Assembly (NCBI RefSeq): GCF_029623345.1
Contig: NZ_JAPYKH010000013.1
Location: 56,266-120,265 of the forward strand
Reading direction: 5' to 3'
Length of the DNA stretch: 64,000 nucleotides
Source: Sphingomonas phyllosphaerae
Lineage (GTDB): Bacteria; Pseudomonadota; Alphaproteobacteria; Sphingomonadales; Sphingomonadaceae
Within the stretch, counting starts at the first letter, position 1, and the number at the start of each line of letters is the position of its first letter. The notes below the pieces were generated by a model. It searched no databases and was not told the DNA's origin. It was given only the letters and a program-made list of their open reading frames with translations. The translations under genes were made by a program, and so were the position numbers. Below, in pieces: positions 48,774-57,344 of the stretch.

Positions 48774-49365
48774 CGCGGTGAGGTGATCCCTCCTTGGGAC
48801 GGTGTAATGCTGGGCCGTTCAGCTGCGCCTGCGCTGTCCTCACGACAGCCTCGCGATCGGTGACGTGGGTGATGGTGCCGATCGGAGGTCCGCAGATGCT
48901 GTTCACTTTGGCGCCCGCAACGATGTCTGCCGCCGTCGCTTGCGGGCCCGGTAGGAAGCGAGGCTTGCTGGCCCGGCCGGCATAGCTCCACGGGCTTTGA
49001 TCGTACGAACCCGAGGATGCTGAAGGAAGCGGCGGCAGCGGCTGCGGCGTCCACGACCGTAAGCGTGGCGGAGGCTACAAGCCGGACGAGGTAAGCTCGC
49101 CTACACATAGCACCCGCTGCTCCAGCAGATCGCCTATGCCGGAATGGTCGCATCGCCCTTCGAGTCGTGCCAGCCAATGCGTGGGGTCATCATATTGGGC
49201 GGGGTTAGATCGTCACAGCAGCACACGAATGTGACAATCCTTTGCTGCGCGGTTCATCTGCACTGCAATTGATTAACCCACGTTGGCATGGCGCATCCGA
49301 CGGGCCGAAGCCTCGTACCTTCGCATCGGCATCTGGAAGGCGCCTTCAACGGAGATGATCTCAGC
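48774..49365. other. ~590-bp stretch without a confident gene
   Basis: Short open frames on both strands give products without recognisable domains. The right end probably carries the promoter for the small ORF and HTH gene. Confidence 0.4.
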
Positions 49366-49470
49366 ATGCAACAATCTACAATGCTTCGTTCTGTTTCCGA
49401 TGTATCAGCATTTTCGCACATGGCGGCAGCCGCGGCAGGGGCATTTGGTAGGCTGGGCGTTACAAAATGA
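49366..49470 (+). CDS. Possible 34-aa leader ORF coupled to HTH gene
   Basis: ATG 49366 follows GGAGATGATCTCAGC. Product MQQSTMLRSVSDVSAFSHM then an Ala-rich segment ending RLGVTK. Its stop overlaps the HTH gene start (ATGA), suggesting translational coupling. Too short to identify. Confidence 0.35.
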   Translation: MQQSTMLRSVSDVSAFSHMAAAAAGAFGRLGVTK

Positions 49471-49763
49471 GCATAGACCATCAGATTGAGGGTACAATGG
49501 CCCACGCGCAACGCGCAGCCATTCAGTCGGCTCTACGGCTTTCTGGGTACAATCTCAGTGCAGCGGCCGAGTGCCTGCGAATAGGCAGAACAACACTGTA
49601 TCGTCTCATCGAGCAGTATGACGTCAAGTTCGATGAGGAGGCTCGTCGGTCGGGTGCGCTCCGTCGAAGGCATTCGGCCGGGAAACTTGAGCCGCGAGTG
49701 ACGCTGGTCGATGGCAACTGGTACCTTGTGGAGCAGCGAGACCAAACTGCGAAACGAGCTTAG
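49467..49763 (+). CDS. Fis-type helix-turn-helix protein
   Basis: 98 residues. AIQSALRLSGYNLSAAAECL followed by RIGRTTLYRLIEQYDV is the classic Fis-like C-terminal HTH of NtrC-type regulators (gAA..LGI.R.TLYR.I..Y), here without receiver or AAA+ domains. A short C-terminal extension ends VDGNWYLVEQRDQ. Stand-alone DNA-binding proteins of this type are common in sphingomonads next to receivers. Target unknown. Confidence 0.75.
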   Translation: MSIDHQIEGTMAHAQRAAIQSALRLSGYNLSAAAECLRIGRTTLYRLIEQYDVKFDEEARRSGALRRRHSAGKLEPRVTLVDGNWYLVEQRDQTAKRA

Positions 49764-49879
49764 CTTCTGCAAGGTCGTCAGCGTCGTCTCAGGCGGCTCC
49801 CGTTCCCACTCCGGGGCACAAGGCGCCAGAAAAGCGGGCGGGACGTGGCACTTGCGTCGGCAAACCCCGTTGATCCAAC

Positions 49880-50059
49880 GTGACTAACGATCGCATCGTC
49901 GCCGTGGCGCTCTTGACCCAGCGCGACTTGAACGTCTTGGGGCAGGGCTTCAGGCAAAGCTACCGCGTGCACGGCGCAGATGGGTTTGAGGACCTGCTAG
50001 CCAAGCTTGACGACGTTCAGCCGATCAAGGTGGCACAGGAGCGTAACGACGAACGCTGA
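49880..50059 (+). CDS. Small hypothetical protein (59 aa)
   Basis: GTG 49880 gives MTNDRIVAVALLTQRDLNVL, then GQGFRQSYRVHGADGFEDLL and AKLDDV. This LT(Q/E)RDLxVLGxGFRRxY-DFDxLLxAID pattern is one I associate with a short conserved sphingomonad protein of unknown function. It is shorter than usual gene-finding cut-offs. Confidence 0.5.
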   Translation: MTNDRIVAVALLTQRDLNVLGQGFRQSYRVHGADGFEDLLAKLDDVQPIKVAQERNDER

Positions 50060-50502
50060 CGGCCCGACGACGGCTCGCCTCCGTCGCATCAATCACGTGA
50101 TTTCTGATCTCTCGCCCTTGCTGTTGCCGAGCGAGTGGCAGGATGGCGGTGGACCCTTCGCAAGCAGGCGACCCCGGCGAGAGCGTCCGGTGGCGCGTCC
50201 AAGGAGCTGCGCGAGGGTGTCTCGTGCTTGCTCGGCCGTTGCGCTCCGGCAAGGCTGATTGCTGCGGCAGCTGCCATCACTCTCTCGAGCCGCGATGCCG
50301 GACATTGCGCGCGTGAACCGTCGGCGCACCACACTGGCCCATCGCCGTCCCAGACGTGGTTCGGCGTGCAGGTGAAGGGGTACCCGGCGGTACTACGAAA
50401 GCGTTGAGGTCTAAAGCGGAGAGCATTCTTCGCGTTTTATGGTGCTAAAAGAAAAACATAGGTTGATGAGCCACGATAGCACCGCCCGTGCGTTCGGGCG
50501 CG
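50060..50502. other. ~440-bp stretch without a confident gene
   Basis: Open frames over 50089-50407 on both strands look like Arg-rich noise. A 10-bp palindrome ATCACGTGAT occurs near 50094. The A-rich segment around 50444-50462 may belong to the promoter of the next gene. Confidence 0.4.
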
Positions 50503-50946
50503 ATGAAGTCGATCCTCCCGCTGTTCGCCATCGTAGCCGCGGGGTTGATCACCGCCCTTGAGGGCGCCACCAACGGTTGGGTCACAAAGAGCGCCAGTAG
50601 CCTCTACTTTGCGATGGTGGTGGCTTTCGGTCTAAGCGCCCTGATCCTAATAGCGGCAGCGCCTTTCCTGCCGTTTCGGCCCGCCTGGAGCGAGGTGCGC
50701 TCGCTTCCTTGGTACGCGTGGGCTGGCGGTGCCTATGGTCTAGCGACGATCACGCTGGCGGCATGGGCGACCCCGAAGCTGGGCGCTGGTCCGGCGCTCG
50801 TGGCTGCGCTGCTCGCGCAGACGGCGCTCGGGCTCGCCCTCGACCATTACGGCGTCCTCGGACTGGAGCGCTCACCGGTCACGTGGCTGAAGGTGACTGG
50901 CCTCGTAGTGATGTTGGGCGGCGCGGGCCTCGTCGCCGTGAAGTAG
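50503..50946 (+). CDS. YdcZ-like (DUF606/DMT superfamily) small membrane protein
   Basis: 147 residues with five hydrophobic segments: LPLFAIVAAGLITALEGATNG, YFAMVVAFGLSALILIAAA, WYAWAGGAYGLATITLAAW, LGAGPALVAALLAQTALGLAL and VTGLVVMLGGAGLVAVK. The Gly/Ala-rich pattern with L-x-A-G-x-A-x-A-A matches the DUF606/YdcZ family, drug/metabolite-transporter relatives. ATG 50503 chosen; GTG 50488 is in frame. Substrate unknown. Confidence 0.8.
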   Translation: MKSILPLFAIVAAGLITALEGATNGWVTKSASSLYFAMVVAFGLSALILIAAAPFLPFRPAWSEVRSLPWYAWAGGAYGLATITLAAWATPKLGAGPALVAALLAQTALGLALDHYGVLGLERSPVTWLKVTGLVVMLGGAGLVAVK

Positions 50947-51006
50947 GGACAACAGGCGGACTAACGATCGCGGTCCACCGCGCTTCGTTTGTTATAGGTG
51001 CGAAAA

Positions 51007-51035
51007 GGCCACCCCGGCAACACGCCGGAGTGGCC
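51007..51035 (-). terminator. Rho-independent terminator of csbD-like gene
   Basis: 12-bp stem GGCCACCCCGGC / GCCGGAGTGGCC with one wobble and loop of 5, followed on the minus strand by TTTT (51003-51006), 21 bases after the stop. The only terminator in the window with a clear T-tract. Confidence 0.85.
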
Positions 51036-51055
51036 CTTGTCGTTCGATGAATGAC

Positions 51056-51238
51056 TTAGAGCTTGTCGCCGAGTGCGCCCTTGACGCTGCCCTTGACGTC
51101 CTGCCCGGTGCCCTTGAGCTGCTGAGCCTCGCCCTCGGCCGCCAGCTGCTCGTTGCCGGTCGCGTCGCCGTAAAGCTCCTTGGCCTTGCCGGCGATCTTG
51201 TTGCCCGCCGCGTCCAGCTTGTCGGTGAACTCACCCAT
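51056..51238 (-). CDS. CsbD family stress protein
   Basis: 60 residues. GEFTDKLDAAGNKIAGKAKE, LYGDATGNEQLAAEGEAQQL, KGTGQDVKGSVKGALG: the CsbD repeat pattern. These small hydrophilic proteins are induced by the general stress response. Preceded by an EcfG-type promoter and followed by its own terminator, so it forms a self-contained unit. Confidence 0.95.
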   Translation of the reverse strand: MGEFTDKLDAAGNKIAGKAKELYGDATGNEQLAAEGEAQQLKGTGQDVKGSVKGALGDKL

Positions 51239-51554
51239 CTTCGATCTCCTGCCTAGTCCGAACCGGTCGGTTCGGTACGGGTGGCGGAGGAACGGGGTTG
51301 ACCCGCGTTGGGTTCCTTGACGCCGCTACTCGGCCGATCGCGTTACGGCTCTACCGCGAAGGCATCCGTGGTGATCAGCGCTGGTGCTTTCGTCGCCGGC
51401 GGCATCGCCATCATCACGCGATCATTGCGGAGAGAGCTTAGCGCACGGGGACCAGCGCCAAAAAGGTGTTGCCCGGTGCCTCGCACTGGGACGGCTCGCG
51501 TAGGTAAAATCGCGCGGCCAAGGGACCTTAGCCGAGATCAGCGGTTCATGGCGG
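51239..51554. other. 316-bp gap between csbD-like gene and receiver
   Basis: Holds the csbD promoter; the remaining ~240 bp show no gene. Upstream of the receiver GGGACC-N15-CGGTT is only a weak EcfG-like match. Confidence 0.5.
51291..51316 (-). promoter_or_regulatory. EcfG-type general-stress promoter of csbD-like gene
   Basis: On the minus strand GGAAC (51316-51312), 17 bases, then CGTT (51294-51291). This matches the alphaproteobacterial EcfG consensus GGAAC-N16/17-CGTT exactly. The start codon is 52 bases further on, leaving a 5'-UTR of about 40-45 nt. Confidence 0.75.
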
Positions 51555-51962
51555 ATGAATTCCTCTACCATCCCCTTCGCGCTCGCCGTCGATGACGACC
51601 CCCTGATCCTCATGGACATGTGCTGCATCCTTGAGGATGCGGGCTTTCGCTGTGACTCGGTCGATCATGGCGATGCGGCAAAGGAGCTGCTGCCCGATCG
51701 TGCGGAGAGCATCACTCTCCTTTTCTCCGACGTGGAGATGCCCGGCGACACGGACGGCTTCGCACTCGCCCACCATGTTGCCGAGCACTGGCCCTGGATC
51801 GAGATCGTCATCGCCAGCGGGAACGTCCAGCCGGGGCCAGGCGACATGCCGGATAAAGCCACCTTCATAGGCAAGCCATTCTCAGCGGCGATGGTGCATG
51901 AGCACCTCCGTGAAAAGCTGCCGGATGGCAAGAAGCCGGAGCCGCTGCGAAAGCCGGTGTGA
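51555..51962 (+). CDS. Single-domain response regulator
   Basis: 135 residues. Acidic pocket LAVDDDPL, phospho-acceptor Asp in LLFSDVEMPGDTDG, Ser/Thr region VIASGN and Lys in FIGKPF are intact, so it is phosphorylatable. The Lys/Pro-rich tail is extra. No kinase lies in the island, so it must take phosphate from a kinase elsewhere. It is similar in type to the receiver at 52214. Confidence 0.9.
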   Translation: MNSSTIPFALAVDDDPLILMDMCCILEDAGFRCDSVDHGDAAKELLPDRAESITLLFSDVEMPGDTDGFALAHHVAEHWPWIEIVIASGNVQPGPGDMPDKATFIGKPFSAAMVHEHLREKLPDGKKPEPLRKPV

Positions 51963-52213
51963 CGGAGGCGACCAGCGCCGCCGCATCAGCCGCCTCGGAC
52001 GATCGTCCTGATCGTCGCTGGCGCGTCGGCTCGTAGGCAACTGACCGCTCCAGCGCCGGTGCGAGGAGCGAAGCGGATGCTCAAAGCGCGAGCGTACTGA
52101 GCTGTATCTGCCCCCGATTGGGACAGCGGACCAGGTTCTTAATGAACCAGCCGACTGCGGGTCCGTTGGCCTCACATAAATTAGACGCGATTAGCGCAGC
52201 ATTGGGGGATCAC

Positions 52214-52573
52214 ATGCAGACAATCCTTGTCGTCGAGGACGAGCCGCTCGTGCGCCTTCACGTGTGCAGCACGTTGGAAGAAGAAGGCTACACTGTCCTT
52301 GAGGCTGGTTGTGCTGACGCCGCGATCCGCCTTTTGACGGAGAACGACGTCGTCGGCGTTATGCTCACTGACGTCCGTCTGCCCGGCCGTCTGGACGGGT
52401 TGCAGCTGGCGCAGGAGGTAGGTCAGCGCTGGCCAGCCGTGGGGGTCGTAATATCGTCCGGCCTGTCTGAAGGTGATTTGCAAATGCCAGCGGGCGTGAC
52501 GCTTCTACGGAAGCCGTTCGGGGTTGGCGCCTTGCTCAACGCCTGTCACAACGCCGCGGTGCCGGCTGCATGA
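52214..52573 (+). CDS. Single-domain response regulator
   Basis: 119 residues. ILVVEDEPLVRLHV, phospho-acceptor Asp in MLTDVRLPGRLDG, VVISSGLSEGD and Lys in LLRKPFG are intact. ATG 52214 with GGGGGA before it is preferred to the upstream GTG-started frame (52118). The D-V-(R/E)-(L/M)-P-G-x-x-D-G signature shared with the receiver at 51555 suggests paralogues fed by HWE-type kinases. Confidence 0.9.
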   Translation: MQTILVVEDEPLVRLHVCSTLEEEGYTVLEAGCADAAIRLLTENDVVGVMLTDVRLPGRLDGLQLAQEVGQRWPAVGVVISSGLSEGDLQMPAGVTLLRKPFGVGALLNACHNAAVPAA

Positions 52574-52612
52574 CATAGCCGCATCATCGACGGCGGCTGA
52601 CCACGCAATCGA

Positions 52613-53152
52613 CTAATGATTGATCCATCCAGCTGCGTACTCGACAACACCGGTGACGCCTGAGAGCGCGTCGGGACGCAGGGGAAGGATCATGCAATCA
52701 CGCTCCGGGGCCGAAAACGGCAGCGTGATGCGGTATCTGCTCAGTGGCTCGTAGCCGAAGCGCGCATAGTAATTCGCGATCCCAACCAGCACGATTGATC
52801 CGAACCCAAGCACTAGAGCCTGCGCATGAGCGGCTTCGACCAGCCCTCGACCGACCCCTCTCCCTTGGTAGTCGGGGACGACAGAAAGCGGCGCTAGTGC
52901 CAACGTCGGGACGGCCGCGTCTTGCCCGCGGATGTGCGCGCGCGTGAGGAGGAGATGCCCAACCGCCCCGCCTTCCACTTCGGCGAGCAGAGATAGGGTC
53001 GCAAGGAACGCATCCGTCCTGCGAAGCCGGTCGACCATCAGGTGCTCGCGTTTATCGCTGTAAGCTACGTCAGCGTACGCTCGCTGCACGATGCCGGATA
53101 TTATAGCCTCGTCGCCAGGATGCTCAGGTCTGATCGTGATCGCTACATCCAT
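52613..53152 (-). CDS. GNAT family N-acetyltransferase
   Basis: 179 residues. The acetyl-CoA-binding motif LSVVPDYQGRGVGRGLVEAA and the C-terminal YYARFGYEPLSRYRI identify a YhbS-like GNAT. N-terminal ITIRPEHPGDEAIISGIVQRAY is typical. ATG 53152 chosen because the domain starts there. Substrate unknown. Confidence 0.88.
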   Translation of the reverse strand: MDVAITIRPEHPGDEAIISGIVQRAYADVAYSDKREHLMVDRLRRTDAFLATLSLLAEVEGGAVGHLLLTRAHIRGQDAAVPTLALAPLSVVPDYQGRGVGRGLVEAAHAQALVLGFGSIVLVGIANYYARFGYEPLSRYRITLPFSAPERDCMILPLRPDALSGVTGVVEYAAGWINH

Positions 53153-53233
53153 GGCCGACGCATTAAGGCATGACTGCATAGCCGGCCATATGCAGGCTAG
53201 CTTGCGCCGCCGTCGCAAGGAGCCGAAGCGAGT

Positions 53234-53857
53234 CTACGGGCGGCCAAGTTGGCGATTGTGGACGTGCGATAGCGTAGCCAGAGCGACAACCGCACCAAAG
53301 ACGCACATGAGCATGTCCCACTGCGTGTCCCACGGATCACCCTGTGTGCCGAGAAACTCATCAGCACCCTGACCGAGCGCCATAGCGGCCCCAAACTCGA
53401 TCAGCTCGTATGAGGCGCTCACGGCCAAGCAGCACGCCAACACCAGCATCGTCACCAAACGTCCAGGTCGCAAGCCGCCGAGCCGGATCAGCAACTCACG
53501 CAGGACGATCGCCGGCACGAGCCCTTGCATCAGGTGACCGAACCGGTCGTACGGGTTCCGGCCGAGTCCGAGCAGATGCTGCACGTCGTAGCCGATCGGA
53601 ACCCTGGCGTAGGTGTATGCACCACCCACCATGAGCACGAGGCCGTGAACGAAGATCAGGGAGAGGGCGAGATGCGTCAGCGTAAAGCGGTGACGCGTGG
53701 CCCAGAGGACCGGCAGCACGATCAGCGCGGGCGCGACTTCCATCCACCACGTCGCGCGGTCGTACGGCTGCCAGCCCGTGACGATGAGGACTGCTACCCA
53801 GCCAGCGGTCAATAGGACAAGCCCCAAGTCGCTCCGCCTTGCGGCCGGCTCAATCAT
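53234..53857 (-). CDS. DUF2238 (YjdF-like) membrane protein
   Basis: 207 residues, about six membrane segments. HGLVLMVGGAYTYARVPIG, NPYDRFGHLMQGLVPAIVLRE, and QGDPWDTQWDMLMCVFGAV are the DUF2238 signatures. Function unknown in all members. Last gene of the island, about 120 bp before the right attachment repeat. Confidence 0.9.
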   Translation of the reverse strand: MIEPAARRSDLGLVLLTAGWVAVLIVTGWQPYDRATWWMEVAPALIVLPVLWATRHRFTLTHLALSLIFVHGLVLMVGGAYTYARVPIGYDVQHLLGLGRNPYDRFGHLMQGLVPAIVLRELLIRLGGLRPGRLVTMLVLACCLAVSASYELIEFGAAMALGQGADEFLGTQGDPWDTQWDMLMCVFGAVVALATLSHVHNRQLGRP

Positions 53858-53976
53858 CAGGTCCCTCGTTCCTCATGCATGCTCGTCGAGCACCATAATC
53901 GACGGCAGCACATCGTCCACGCTCTCCAGCCCCGCCGCGGCAGCAGCCGCCTTGCAGCGGCGAACAGCGGGTTATG

Positions 53977-54001
53977 ATCCTGTCGGGTGCGCCACCTTCC
54001 T
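53977..54001 (+). repeat. Right attachment repeat (attR)
   Basis: Identical to the 25 bp at 44981-45005. Upstream the match to the tRNA T-arm breaks (GGTTATG instead of GGTTCGA), so no second tRNA is formed. The repeat ends 2 bases before the stop codon of the sulfite-oxidase-like gene. Confidence 0.88.
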
Positions 54002-54003
54002 CC

Positions 54004-54651
<648 letters not shown>

Positions 54652-54742
54652 CGCGCGCGTCTCCGCATCGCAAGATGGCGCGCGCGGGCGCCGCGGCCAA
54701 GCCCCTCTTGCGCTGCGATGGGTGAGGCTTACCTCGGCCGCG

Positions 54743-55315
54743 GTGGAGACGTTCGACCAGCTCGTGGCGCGGGTGCGCGCCTGCACCGCCTGCGACGCGG
54801 AGCTGCCGCTCGGCGCACGGCCGGTGATCCAGGTCTCGCCGGGTGCGCGGCTGCTGATCGCGAGCCAGGCCCCGGGCAGCAAGGTTCACGCCAGCGGCCG
54901 CCCGTTCGACGACGTCTCGGGTGACCGGCTGCGCGAGTGGATGGGGATCGACGCCACCACCTTCTACGACGCGGCGCGGGTGGCGACGTTGCCGATAGCC
55001 TTCTGTTATCCCGGCCGCGCCGCCGGGGGTGATCGCGCACCGCCGCGCGCCTGCGCGGCGCGGTGGCGCGAATCGCTGCTGGCGGGGATGCCCGAGGTGC
55101 GGCTGACGCTGCTGGTCGGCAGCTATGCCCAGGCGCACGTGCTCGGTCCGGGCGCGCTGACGCCGCGCGTGGCCGACTATCGCGCATATGGGCCGGCGCT
55201 GTTCCCGCTGCCGCACCCGTCGTGGCGCTCGCAGCTGTGGATGCGTCGCAACCCGTGGTTCGAGGCCGAAGTGCTGCCGGCGCTCCGCGCGGCGGTCGCG
55301 TCGGCGCTTCACTAG
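54743..55315 (+). CDS. Uracil-DNA glycosylase family protein
   Basis: 190 residues. FDQLVARVRACTACDAELPL start, LLIASQAPGSKVHASGRPFDD, and the C-terminal LFPLPHPSWRSQLWMRRNPWF place it in the UDG superfamily (family 4/5-like group with LPHPS). Only two of the Fe-S Cys (C-x2-C) are at the N-terminus. Starts GTG 54743 or GTG 54722. Likely role in DNA repair, but the catalytic subgroup is uncertain. Confidence 0.8.
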   Translation: METFDQLVARVRACTACDAELPLGARPVIQVSPGARLLIASQAPGSKVHASGRPFDDVSGDRLREWMGIDATTFYDAARVATLPIAFCYPGRAAGGDRAPPRACAARWRESLLAGMPEVRLTLLVGSYAQAHVLGPGALTPRVADYRAYGPALFPLPHPSWRSQLWMRRNPWFEAEVLPALRAAVASALH

Positions 55316-55325
55316 CGCGCCCAGC

Positions 55326-55352
55326 GGAACCTTCCCCCGCTCCCAAGCGGTT
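55326..55352 (+). promoter_or_regulatory. Possible EcfG-like promoter of oxidoreductase/SDR/GH15 operon
   Basis: GGAAC (55326-55330), 17 bases, CGGTT (55348-55352). One inserted G relative to the consensus GGAAC-N16/17-CGTT makes this a weak call. It lies ~35 bases before ATG 55388. The genes downstream are of types often found in the general-stress regulon of sphingomonads. Confidence 0.35.
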
Positions 55353-55387
55353 GCGGCGTTCCTCGAATGAACGCAGCGGAGACAGGC

Positions 55388-56521
55388 ATGAGCATCGCGT
55401 CGGCACTAGGGCTCGGCGGGCGCAAGGTGCGCTACGCCATCGTCGGTCTGGGCGACATCGCGCAGGAAGCGCTGATGCCCGGCGTCAAGCACACCGGCAA
55501 CTCGGAGATCACCGCTCTGGTCTCGGGCGATCCGGTCAAGCTCACCAAGCTCGGGAAGAAATACGGCGTCAAGCACCTCTTCGGCTATGAGAGCTTCGCC
55601 GCGCTGCTGAAGACCGGCGAGATCGACGCCGTCTACCTGGCCACCCCCAATTGGCGCCACGCCGAGTTCGCGGTGCCCGCGCTAGAGGCGGGCATCCACG
55701 TGCTGTGCGAGAAGCCGCTGGAGGTGTCGAGCGAGCAGGCGCAGCGGATCGCCGACGCGGCCAAGCGCGGCAAGGCCAAGCTGATGACCGCCTATCGCCT
55801 CCACTTCGAGCCCGCCACGCTCGACGCGATCCGCCGCATCCGCGCGGGCGAGCTCGGCGAGCTGATCGCCTTCACCTCGCTCTTCTCGCAGCCGCTCGAC
55901 CCCGCCAACCATCGCGCGCACCACGGCATCGAGGCGGGTCCGCTGTTCGACATGGGACCCTATCCGATCAACGCGATCCGCTATCTCTTCGGCGCCGAGC
56001 CGGTCGAGGTCGTGTCCGCAGTCGGCGCGCGCCACGCCGCCGCGGGGCTGGGCGACCTCGACGACACGATCGCCGCGACGCTGCGGATGCCCGGCGGCAA
56101 GCTGGCGCAGTTCACGGTGAGTTACGCCGCCGACGCCGTCGACAGCCTGATCGTCGTCGGCACCAAGGGCTCGATCGAGATGAACCCCGCTTATGGCTTC
56201 GGGCAGGGGCTCGAACAGTTCCGCAGCCTCGGCGGCAAGGACTCGCACGAGACCTTCGCCGCGACCGACCAGTTCGGCGGCGAGCTGCGCTACTTCAGCG
56301 ATTGTATTCTGGAGGACCGCGACCCCGAGCCCGACGCCGAGGAGGGCTTGGCCGACCTCGCGGTGATCGAGGCGGTCGTCGCGGCGATGCGCAGCGGCAA
56401 GGCCGAGCCGGTCAAGGTGAAGCAGCGCACGCGCCGGATCGATCCGGAGACGCAGCTGCAGAGCTTGCGCGCGGTGTCGGCGCCCGAGCCGGTCAACGCC
56501 TCCTCTCCTACGCGCGACTGA
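55388..56521 (+). CDS. Gfo/Idh/MocA family oxidoreductase
   Basis: 377 residues. Rossmann domain VRYAIVGLGDIAQEALMPGV, then VYLATPNWRHAEFAVPALEAG and the catalytic-region EKP in HVLCEKPLEVSS; the C-terminal domain follows from LFDMGPYPINAIRYL. Similar to glucose-fructose oxidoreductase-type enzymes acting on sugars. ATG 55388 has GGAGA upstream; ATG 55367 is possible. Starts a three-gene operon with an SDR and a GH15 enzyme, all presumably sugar-active. Confidence 0.88.
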   Translation: MSIASALGLGGRKVRYAIVGLGDIAQEALMPGVKHTGNSEITALVSGDPVKLTKLGKKYGVKHLFGYESFAALLKTGEIDAVYLATPNWRHAEFAVPALEAGIHVLCEKPLEVSSEQAQRIADAAKRGKAKLMTAYRLHFEPATLDAIRRIRAGELGELIAFTSLFSQPLDPANHRAHHGIEAGPLFDMGPYPINAIRYLFGAEPVEVVSAVGARHAAAGLGDLDDTIAATLRMPGGKLAQFTVSYAADAVDSLIVVGTKGSIEMNPAYGFGQGLEQFRSLGGKDSHETFAATDQFGGELRYFSDCILEDRDPEPDAEEGLADLAVIEAVVAAMRSGKAEPVKVKQRTRRIDPETQLQSLRAVSAPEPVNASSPTRD

Positions 56522-56522
56522 G

Positions 56523-57344
56523 ATGGCGACGAGGTCCGACCCGGCGCGACCGCTCGCCGGCCACAGCGCGATCGTCACGGGCGCGAGCTCGGGCATCGGC
56601 CTAGCGGTCGCCGCGGCGCTCGCCGGCGCCGGCGCTGCGGTGGCGGTCAATTATCGCTCGCAGCGCGAACCGGCCGACGAACTCGTCGGGCGCATCGAGG
56701 CCGCGGGCGGACGCGCCGTCGCGATCGAGGCCGACGTCTCGCACGAGGAAGAGGTGGTCCGCCTGTTCGCCGAGACCGCCGCCGCCTTCGGCCGCGTCGA
56801 TATCCTCGTCGCCAACTCGGGGGTTCAGCAGGACGCCGCCATCGCCGACCTCTCGCTCGACCAATGGAACACGGTGATCGGGGTCAATCTCACCGGCCAG
56901 TTCCTCTGCGCGCGCGAGGCGGTGCGCCGCTTCCGCGCGCAGCCGAGCGACGCGCGACCGGCGCGCAGCGCGGGGACGATCATCGCGATGAGTTCGGTTC
57001 ACGAGGTGATTCCCTGGGCGGGGCACGTCAACTATGCCTCCGCCAAGGGCGGGGTGCGCATGCTCACTCGCTCGCTCGCGCAGGAGGTCGCGCCCGACGG
57101 CATCCGGGTCAATGCCATCGCTCCGGGCGCGATCCGCACGCCGATCAACAAGGAGGCATGGGAGACCGACGCAGCGCTGGAGAAGCTGCTGCGACTAATC
57201 CCCTACGGCCGCATCGGCGAGCCCGAGGACGTCGCGCGCGCGGCGGTGTGGCTCGCCTCCGACGACGCCGATTATGTCACCGGCACGACCTTGTTCGTCG
57301 ACGGTGGGATGACGCTTTACCCCGAGTTCCGCGACAATGGCTGA
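56523..57344 (+). CDS. Short-chain dehydrogenase/reductase (glucose 1-dehydrogenase-like)
   Basis: 273 residues, classical SDR. TGASSGIGLAVAAAL for NAD(P), NSGVQQDA, catalytic Ser (MSSVHEVIPW) and YASAKGG with Tyr and Lys, and the C-terminal FVDGGMTLYPEFRDNG typical of glucose 1-dehydrogenases. ATG starts 1 base after the upstream stop (TGAGATG), and its end overlaps the GH15 gene by 8 bp. Confidence 0.9.
   Translation: MATRSDPARPLAGHSAIVTGASSGIGLAVAAALAGAGAAVAVNYRSQREPADELVGRIEAAGGRAVAIEADVSHEEEVVRLFAETAAAFGRVDILVANSGVQQDAAIADLSLDQWNTVIGVNLTGQFLCAREAVRRFRAQPSDARPARSAGTIIAMSSVHEVIPWAGHVNYASAKGGVRMLTRSLAQEVAPDGIRVNAIAPGAIRTPINKEAWETDAALEKLLRLIPYGRIGEPEDVARAAVWLASDDADYVTGTTLFVDGGMTLYPEFRDNG

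Larger units (their letters stand above)
45006..54001. mobile_element. Genomic island integrated at tRNA-Arg(CCG), ~9 kb, no integrase seen
   Basis: Bounded by perfect 25-bp direct repeats. Inside, base composition is visibly richer in A/T, coding density falls, genes are small and orphan, and operon-like overlaps nearly vanish compared with both flanks. Cargo: methyltransferase, three receivers, Fis-type HTH, several <60-residue proteins, YdcZ-like membrane protein, CsbD, GNAT, DUF2238. I searched all frames for tyrosine or serine recombinase motifs and saw none, so it is probably an immobilised remnant or a passenger needing an integrase in trans. Confidence 0.8.

Noticed and set aside
51516..51545. 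GGGACC-N15-CGGTT upstream of the receiver at 51555 as an EcfG promoter
   Set aside because: Departs from consensus in both boxes and overlaps the position expected for the ribosome-binding site.
53970..54001. A second tRNA-Arg at the right end of the island
   Set aside because: Only the 3' 25 bases match; the T-loop is altered and no anticodon or D arm precedes it.
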